Below are positions 59,277 to 64,000 of a stretch of DNA of 64,000 nt, one piece after another (positions within the stretch are counted from its first letter, which is position 1; each line of letters begins with the position of its first letter). A program made the position numbers and the translations under genes. The DNA lies in the NCBI GenBank assembly GCA_049970695.1, contig JBMFML010000005.1, forward strand, positions 1 to 64,000, given 5' to 3'. The notes under the pieces were generated by a model that worked only from the letters and a program-made list of their open reading frames with translations, was not told the origin of the DNA and did no database searches. This DNA comes from UBA285 sp049970695. Its GTDB lineage: Archaea > Thermoproteota > Thermoprotei_A > Sulfolobales > Desulfurococcaceae.

Positions 59277-59672
59277 TTAGCTGCTTCGAGCAAGCTCCTC
59301 CTTGACGATGTTCAGAGCATTTCCTCCAGCAAGAAGGAACTTCTCTGCGGTGCCACGGCCCATCTCTTTCCAGGGCTCTCTGAGCCCCGCGTTTGCTCTT
59401 CTTTTTTGCTTCTTCGGAACTCTTCGGGAGTGGGTGAGTATTTCAAAGCCCACGTCTCTGGGCAGGAGCCTCCTGACGAGAGGGCACCTCCTTCCAACGT
59501 CTAAGCCCTTGAAAGCGGGCGACACGACAACTAAGTCTACGTCGCTGTCCTCGAGCCAGTCGCCCCGAGCGTAGCTGCCGAACAGGTATACCTCAACGGA
59601 GCCCAGAACCCCCTCGGCCTCCGCGGCGAACTCCTTTAAGACTTCAACGAGCCAGCTCGGCGGTCCCTGCAA
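59277..59672 (-). CDS. Minimal nucleotidyltransferase (MNT) with altered C-terminus
   Basis: A 131-residue protein. The MNT motif is intact: YLFGSYARGDWLEDSDVDLVVVS with G32, S33, D44 and D46. After FEILTH the expected MNT ending (a TPEEF-type helix) is not in this frame but is found in the next frame (YSPTPEEFRRSKKEE), and the original frame resumes near RRANAGLREPWKEMG. This looks like two compensating small indels scrambling about 12 residues. No HEPN gene is adjacent, so it is an orphan antitoxin-like protein. Confidence 0.7.
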   Translation of the reverse strand: MQGPPSWLVEVLKEFAAEAEGVLGSVEVYLFGSYARGDWLEDSDVDLVVVSPAFKGLDVGRRCPLVRRLLPRDVGFEILTHSRRVPKKQKRRANAGLREPWKEMGRGTAEKFLLAGGNALNIVKEELARSS

Positions 59673-59808
59673 TCAGCCACCTTTGACGCGGTCTCGCTAC
59701 CTGGACTTGTAAACCCCTGAGAGCGCTTTCTTGGATGCCCGCGTGGGGCGGCGTGTTGGCGCCTCGTTATTAGCTTCTTGCGCGATTGCAGTACACGGGG
59801 CTTAGCTC

Positions 59809-60603
59809 ATGTCGCAGGTCTCTGCAAAGAGGAGGTGGCTGAGTAGCGAGAGAATAGCCCAAGCCGTACTGAGGGAGCTCGGCTTTGAAGTCCTCGAAGT
59901 GAGGAAGAAGATAGTGCTGAACGGAGTCGAAGTCGGGGAGGCAGACGCTGTTGTTAGAGACCAGAGTGGCGAAGTCTACGCCGTTGAAGTAAAGGCTGGG
60001 AGGCTTGACGTTGGGGGCGTTAGGCAGGCATACGTAAACGCCGTTTTGCTTGGTGCAAAGCCCATGGTGGTGTGCAAGGGCTTTGCAGACGATGCTGCAG
60101 CAGAGCTGGCCGAGAAGCTGGGCGTGAGGGTATTGCAGCTCTCAGACGTCTTCCTCGTGGAGAGCGAAGAACTCTACGTAGTAGTAAAAGAAGTCGTGGA
60201 AGAAGCCCTCGTAGAGTACTTCGAGCTCTTCTACGGCTTTGAGCCCCAGCTAAAACCGGAGCACTACTCCATTCTGGAGGCGATTTACAGGAGCAGCACG
60301 CTCGAAGAGGCTGCCGAAAAGCTCGGCATGAGCGCCGACGAGCTCGCCAAGAAGCTGGGCGAGCTGAGGAAGCAGGGCATCCTGCCCAAGTGGGCGGACA
60401 AGTACGCTACTATTAGGAGAGTCGCGAGGCTGCTGATCCAGAAGCAGAGCATTACAAGCGCCTTAGAGGACTTGAGGAGGCTCAGCGAGTCCGTTAGGAG
60501 GCTCGGCGAAGAAGTGAAGAAGCTCGAGGAGTCTATTAGAGCCGTGAGCGCTCAGGTAGGCGGCCTCTCACTCGCTCTCTCCAAGCTGGAACCCAGGCAG
60601 TAG
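59809..60603 (+). CDS. RecB-like PD-(D/E)xK protein with coiled-coil tail
   Basis: A 264-residue protein. Residues about 12-110 form a nuclease-like core: VEVGEADAVVRDQSGEVYAVEVKAG with E44, D46, E60 and K62, then VRQAYVNAVLLG. A winged-helix-like middle (HYSILEAIYRSSTLEEAAEKLGMSADELAKKLGELRKQG) is followed by a coiled coil (RLSESVRRLGEEVKKLEESIRAVSAQV). Crenarchaeal homologues are often labelled recombinase RecB. ATG start. The RNase Z-like gene follows after 27 bases. Confidence 0.8.
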   Translation: MSQVSAKRRWLSSERIAQAVLRELGFEVLEVRKKIVLNGVEVGEADAVVRDQSGEVYAVEVKAGRLDVGGVRQAYVNAVLLGAKPMVVCKGFADDAAAELAEKLGVRVLQLSDVFLVESEELYVVVKEVVEEALVEYFELFYGFEPQLKPEHYSILEAIYRSSTLEEAAEKLGMSADELAKKLGELRKQGILPKWADKYATIRRVARLLIQKQSITSALEDLRRLSESVRRLGEEVKKLEESIRAVSAQVGGLSLALSKLEPRQ

Positions 60604-60630
60604 CGCGCGGAGCCCAGTGGGGGTGGCTTT

Positions 60631-61359
60631 TTGAGGCTAGTCTTCCTCGGCGCGGGGGGCTGGATATCCAAGCCGCTACTCGGGCACACGTCAATCCTCG
60701 TTGTAGAAGGCGAGAGCAGGCTGCTACTAGATGCCGGCGAGGGCGCGGCAAAAGCCCTCTACCTCTACGGCGGTGGCTTGAAGGGGCTCAGTGGAGTAGT
60801 CGTGACGCACCTGCACGGAGACCACGTGCTGGGATTGCCCACGATACTCATGCTCGCGAGGCACGAGGGGGTAGTGGGAATGAGGGTCTTAACACACAAG
60901 GCGCTGCTGGGCAGCCTAGACGGCCTCTTGAAAGTGCTTGGAGTGGGCTACGAAGGAGTAGCAGAGCTCGTAGGCGTCGAGGCTGGCAGCGAGGAGCGCG
61001 TGGGCCCCTTCACTCTCAGGTTTATCGAGGCCAGGCACACCACTCCAGCACTCTCGGTCAGGGTGGATGCTGGCGGCAAGTGCGTGGTTTACTCTGGCGA
61101 CACCTCCTACAACCCAGAGCTCGCAGAGCTCGCGAGGGGCTGCAGCGTCTTAATCCACGAAGCAGCCGGGCACGACCCAAGCGCGAGGCTCCACGGCCAC
61201 AGCACGGTTGAAGACGCAGTCAGAGTAGCAGTCGAGGCCCGTGTTGAGAAGCTCGTGCTGGCACACTACTACGTTGAAGCGCCATTCCTCAGGCAAATCC
61301 CAGCAGAATACAAGCTCGAAGTCGCGCTAGCATACCCCGGGTTCGAAGTCGCTGTTTAA
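60631..61359 (+). CDS. Metallo-beta-lactamase fold hydrolase, RNase Z-like
   Basis: A 242-residue MBL protein. VVVTHLHGDHVLGLP holds H60, H62, D64 and H65; RHTTPALSVRV, VVYSGDTSYNPELAELA and LHGHSTVEDAV give the remaining metal ligands and the His of the RNase Z/ElaC group. The flexible exosite arm of long tRNase Z is not obvious, so it may be a short RNase Z-like or cyclic-nucleotide-type member. TTG start. Confidence 0.82.
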   Translation: MRLVFLGAGGWISKPLLGHTSILVVEGESRLLLDAGEGAAKALYLYGGGLKGLSGVVVTHLHGDHVLGLPTILMLARHEGVVGMRVLTHKALLGSLDGLLKVLGVGYEGVAELVGVEAGSEERVGPFTLRFIEARHTTPALSVRVDAGGKCVVYSGDTSYNPELAELARGCSVLIHEAAGHDPSARLHGHSTVEDAVRVAVEARVEKLVLAHYYVEAPFLRQIPAEYKLEVALAYPGFEVAV

Positions 61360-61378
61360 CCATGGGTGGGGCAGCGCC

Positions 61379-61444
61379 TCAGGCCTCCAAGCCGTAGTGC
61401 TCCAGCAGCCTGATGTACGACCTGGCCATTTCGACGTTGTTCAA
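61379..61444 (-). pseudogene. Truncated HEPN toxin gene (first 21 codons)
   Basis: TTG at 61444 overlaps the TGA of the MNT gene as TTGA, and the frame reads MNNVEMARSYIRLLEHYGLE then Ala and stop. MNN-x-E-M-A-x-x-Y-I/L-R is the usual opening of HEPN-domain proteins that follow MNT genes. The rest of the about 130-residue HEPN domain is gone. The preserved start overlap shows the pair was once complete. Confidence 0.6.
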
Positions 61445-61950
61445 AACTCTATTACCTCTCCAAACTTGTAGTCTTTCTTGAGCCTCCAGTACCACTTCTT
61501 GCCTACTCGCACTCTCTCTGCTCCCAGTTCTCTGAGCCTCGCTGCCAGCGCCTCGAGGACCCCCCTGAAGAACCCATTCCTGTCGTAGAGTATTACGGCG
61601 TCTTCGACCATGTCTATGTACAGCGGCGAGAAGCGCCTTGCTTCCTCAACGGTCTTAATGACTGGCGAGAAGTCCACTTCGTAGCCGCGGCTCCTGAGGG
61701 CCTCTAAGTCTTCTTCTAGGAGGTCTTCAATGCTCATAAAGACCTCTTGCCTCCTAAGCCTGCTCTTCGGGGCGCTCTCGACAACTAAGAGGAGGTCTAC
61801 GTCGCTGGCCTTCTCCGCCTCGCACCTCGCAACAGAGCCGTAGACCACTAGAGACACGAGGTTGCCGCCGAGGACCTCCAGCGCCTTGTCTAGGAGCTTC
61901 CTCAGCAGGCTAGAGTAAGGCTCGCACAACCACTGGCTCGCATCCCTCAT
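61441..61950 (-). CDS. Minimal nucleotidyltransferase, former HEPN partner
   Basis: A 169-residue nucleotidyltransferase: LVVYGSVARCEAEKASDVDLLLVV with G38, S39, D50 and D52 (G-S-x10-D-x-D), VDFSPVIKTVEEARRFSPLYIDMVEDAVILYDR, and a basic C-terminal helix pair. Members modify or restrain HEPN RNases. Its downstream HEPN gene is truncated to 21 codons, so it now lacks a cis partner. ATG start; the upstream promoter lies in an A/T-rich segment near 61985. Confidence 0.82.
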   Translation of the reverse strand: MRDASQWLCEPYSSLLRKLLDKALEVLGGNLVSLVVYGSVARCEAEKASDVDLLLVVESAPKSRLRRQEVFMSIEDLLEEDLEALRSRGYEVDFSPVIKTVEEARRFSPLYIDMVEDAVILYDRNGFFRGVLEALAARLRELGAERVRVGKKWYWRLKKDYKFGEVIEF

Positions 61951-62050
61951 TGCCCAGCCAGCCTCCCACGCAGTAATATCCGGTTCGCGAATATTAAACG
62001 AGCCTCAAAGAGCGCCTAGCACCCGATTTTATCCTCCCCCGGGGTACTCT

Positions 62051-62707
62051 GTGCTCGGTGGTTTAGTGGCCGGTGCCCAGGTAGTTAGGCTGCTGCGTAG
62101 AATGGGCTTCTCCAAGCTGTCGTTCAGCGAGACCATACTAGTGGTCAGCCGGGGGAGTGAGGTCTGGGCCTCTCCAGTGGGCTTCCTCCTCGTGGACGGC
62201 CGCCTCTACGCGAGGATATACAAGGGGGGCAGGCTCCACGGGCTGCTCGCAAGCGGCGTAGACTCGCTCACGGTATGCATACCAGGCACGGGCCTGCTCT
62301 TCTACTACGCAGTCGTCCACAAGGAGAAGCTGAAGTACGAGGAGCGCAAAGGGCGCTGGGCCTTGAGGGGCTGCAGCGCCCTAGTCCACTGCAGGCTCGC
62401 CGAGGCCAGGGACGCCGGGCCCTACCTAGAGGTGTACTTGGAGCCGCTGGACGTGCTCGTGCTCAGCGCGTACCCAAGGGTGTTCAGGAGGGCCGACTAC
62501 GCCCTCGTAGAGGCTCTAGTGTACTACACGAAGATGCCCCACGTGAGCAGAGAAGAGGCCCGGGGGTACTACGAAGCCCTCAAGCACTTGAAGAAAGCCA
62601 TCTACAGGAGCACCAAGAGCAGAGCATACAGAAAAGCCATTAGCGAAATCGTCGAGCTCGCCGAAAAAGCCCTCGAGAAGATGGCGCGGAGGAGCGGCAA
62701 TGCGTAG
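62051..62707 (+). CDS. DUF447 family flavin/F420-binding-like protein
   Basis: A 218-residue protein. SETILVVSRGSEVWASPVGFLLVDGRLYARIYKGGRLHGLLASGVDSLTVCIPGTGLLFYYAVV follows the split-barrel flavin-binding DUF447 pattern (x-E-T-I-V, then A-P-V/I-G, then R-x-Y-x-G). The C-terminal half (about 150-218) is helical and basic, again as in DUF447 (ALVEALVYYTKMPHVSR). Biochemical function is unknown. GTG start with GGTACTC and CCCCGG just before it. Confidence 0.75.
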   Translation: MLGGLVAGAQVVRLLRRMGFSKLSFSETILVVSRGSEVWASPVGFLLVDGRLYARIYKGGRLHGLLASGVDSLTVCIPGTGLLFYYAVVHKEKLKYEERKGRWALRGCSALVHCRLAEARDAGPYLEVYLEPLDVLVLSAYPRVFRRADYALVEALVYYTKMPHVSREEARGYYEALKHLKKAIYRSTKSRAYRKAISEIVELAEKALEKMARRSGNA

Positions 62708-62918
62708 GGCTACCTTGGCGCGGAGGCCACAGCTAGAGGGGCCTTCCACCGCTGGAGCGCCACCACGGCGATCCCGTGTGCTCCAAGGCCCGAGAGCGTT
62801 GCACCATGCTGCGCGGTAAGAGCGTGGGACCTAGTAGGGCACAAGTACCCTAATACTAAAGTGTCGTTAACGCTAAGCTCAAGCAAGCTATGGTAACTAC
62901 GTTAAATTAGGCTTTGAG

Positions 62919-63260
62919 TTGCACAGCTACTTCAATCAGCAGCTAACAGGAGTCTACTCTATGATCGTATTTGCATATGATGACGCGGTAAACAGGTTTG
63001 TCCTGGGCACTCGGTGCACTTACACCCGAAGCTGGGCGTACAAGGCGTGGTGGTGCTTCACGTGCTACGCCAATGTACTCGCCACTAAAAGCTCTACTAG
63101 CGGAAACCACTCATATAGCTATGCACTTTGGGAGACGGGCAGCCGGAATGCAGGGTGGAAAGGCTTTCACATAATCAATACACCAACTACGGGTACACGG
63201 AACCTCATTTACATAGATTACTGGACACACGCGGATGGCAACCCCACTATAAACATTTAA
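62919..63260 (+). CDS. Aromatic-rich protein fragment, probably extracellular
   Basis: A 113-codon frame from TTG 62919, but it is open back to 62871 without a better start, so the N-terminus may be lost or lie in a disrupted frame. The sequence is rich in Tyr, Trp, Thr, Ser and Asn (RCTYTRSWAYKAWWCFTCYA, SSTSGNHSYSYALWETGSRN), unlike the charged cytoplasmic proteins around it, and the DNA is visibly more A/T-rich. This suits a secreted or cell-surface beta-strand protein, perhaps acquired. No signal peptide is seen. Family unknown. Confidence 0.45.
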   Translation: MHSYFNQQLTGVYSMIVFAYDDAVNRFVLGTRCTYTRSWAYKAWWCFTCYANVLATKSSTSGNHSYSYALWETGSRNAGWKGFHIINTPTTGTRNLIYIDYWTHADGNPTINI

Positions 63261-63339
63261 ATATCTACGACCTCGTACCCGTTATCATAGAGCTTATTTT
63301 CGGTAGAAGTGGAAGTGGAGTTCGGTTAGGTGAAAAAGC

Positions 63340-64000
63340 ATGTACAAATTGCTGGACCCCTACATACTTTTTTCACTTGCGTTCATTATTATTGCAGTAC
63401 TGCTCTCCTCCTATACCGTTATTGGATTCTACGTTGACTATATTAAAAGCCCGTATCACGATTTAAGTGAGGGTGTTGAATTAACGTACTATAGTCATCT
63501 TCATCTTCGTAGAGGCCTAGGAGTCGCCTACGTTGCCAGAATAGACATTACGTACATGGGCCTAGATAAGTACAACGTTAGCCTTACTCTCTACAAGCTC
63601 GAAGGCCTCTCGAGTGTAGGCTATAGGCCTTTGAGAGAGGGCGGTTTTCGTTTCGAAGCCGGGAACGTAAGCGTTTTGTGTAGTTGTTCTAAAATACTCG
63701 TTTACAAAAATAGCTCCTTGATAAGGCTACTAATGCCTAGAGTGGGTGAGAACACCACGGTTTACAACAACCTCGTGTATACAGGCTTCAATAGAAGTTC
63801 GTATCTGGGTCTAGGGCTTCTTAGTATAGTCTACCCTGAGAAGTACTTGGGCTTCGCGAGGGCTTACACCGGATCCCTCATTAATACGACGTCAGGCCGC
63901 GACGTCACGCTCTTTAAACACTTTAGAATAAATACTTTCGTACGCTTAGGCGACTATTACGTTGTATATCGGATCTCCTTCTTCGAACCCGTTGTCCACA
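63340..64000 (+). CDS. Membrane-anchored protein, truncated by the window edge
   Basis: ATG at 63340 with GGTGA (63329-63333) seven bases before it. The frame stays open for 220 codons to the right edge. It starts with a membrane helix (ILFSLAFIIIAVLLSSYTVI) and then has an outside domain with strands such as LGVAYVARIDITYMGLDKYN and potential N-glycosylation sites (N-x-S/T, for example NVSL, NTTV). The low GC and T-rich codons match the preceding fragment, so both may be one operon for a cell-surface structure. No family recognised. Confidence 0.65.
   Translation, partial: MYKLLDPYILFSLAFIIIAVLLSSYTVIGFYVDYIKSPYHDLSEGVELTYYSHLHLRRGLGVAYVARIDITYMGLDKYNVSLTLYKLEGLSSVGYRPLREGGFRFEAGNVSVLCSCSKILVYKNSSLIRLLMPRVGENTTVYNNLVYTGFNRSSYLGLGLLSIVYPEKYLGFARAYTGSLINTTSGRDVTLFKHFRINTFVRLGDYYVVYRISFFEPVVH

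Noticed and set aside
1..64000. CRISPR arrays, rRNA or tRNA genes, transposases
   Set aside because: Reading by eye I saw no regularly spaced repeats, no T-loop-like tRNA signatures and no transposase motifs; small or split tRNA genes could still be missed without a dedicated scan.

Overview
The window looks like a dense stretch of chromosome from a thermophilic archaeon of the Thermoproteota (Crenarchaeota), possibly close to the Desulfurococcales. This is inferred from gene content and sequence style, not from a search. The indicators are TATA-box promoters placed about 26 bases before near-leaderless starts, heavy use of GTG and TTG starts, AGG/AGA arginine codons, a TIP49/RuvBL ATPase, a TGS-domain GTPase, a SerK-like protein, SPFH/NfeD, Get3/ArsA, KaiC-like ATPases and split archaeal glycine dehydrogenase subunits. 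I saw no rRNA, tRNA, CRISPR array or intact insertion sequence.

Left part (1-13.7 kb): a PIN-toxin fragment, an MFS exporter and a membrane hydrolase-like protein are followed by an AbrB/PIN toxin-antitoxin pair, a class III aminotransferase, carbamate kinase, a YjjX-type NTPase and a second toxin-antitoxin pair whose toxin is frameshifted. Next come a phosphoribosyltransferase and a TtuA-like tRNA thiolase. A compact methyl-transfer locus follows: a core MetE-type methionine synthase (minus strand) diverges from a corrinoid protein and a non-pyrrolysine MttB-family methyltransferase (plus strand).

Middle (13.7-30 kb): informational and housekeeping genes. These include TIP49, a JAMM metalloprotease, RNase HII, a DRG-like GTPase, phosphoglucosamine/phosphomannomutase, a Trm112-like protein, a radical SAM protein, an Fe-S helix-hairpin-helix glycosylase, DUF488, a winged-helix regulator, M42 aminopeptidase, an auxin-efflux-type permease and HtrA.

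Glycine/C1 region (30-39.4 kb): a complete glycine cleavage system on two diverging operons. gcvPA-gcvPB-lpd lies on the minus strand; gcvT-glyA-gcvH, then deoC and spermidine synthase, lie on the plus strand. SHMT with this system interconverts glycine, serine and C1 units. A SerK-like serine kinase lies further right.

Right part (39.4-64 kb): NfeD-stomatin, a HEPN-MNT fusion, a ferredoxin-AOR-MoaD-like operon diverging from a Ca-type P-ATPase, acetamidase, a PD-(D/E)xK nuclease, CstA with a small membrane partner, a Get3-like ATPase operon, a KaiC-like ATPase, an AlkA-like glycosylase, a second PD-(D/E)xK protein, an RNase Z-like hydrolase, several nucleotidyltransferases and finally AT-richer surface or membrane genes running off the edge.

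Three themes stand out. One is a possible one-carbon economy linking a quaternary amine, a corrinoid protein and methionine, alongside glycine cleavage. The second is a graveyard of toxin-antitoxin modules at every stage of decay, plus one fused HEPN-MNT protein. The third is several genes whose natural N-termini can only be reached by starting at CTG.
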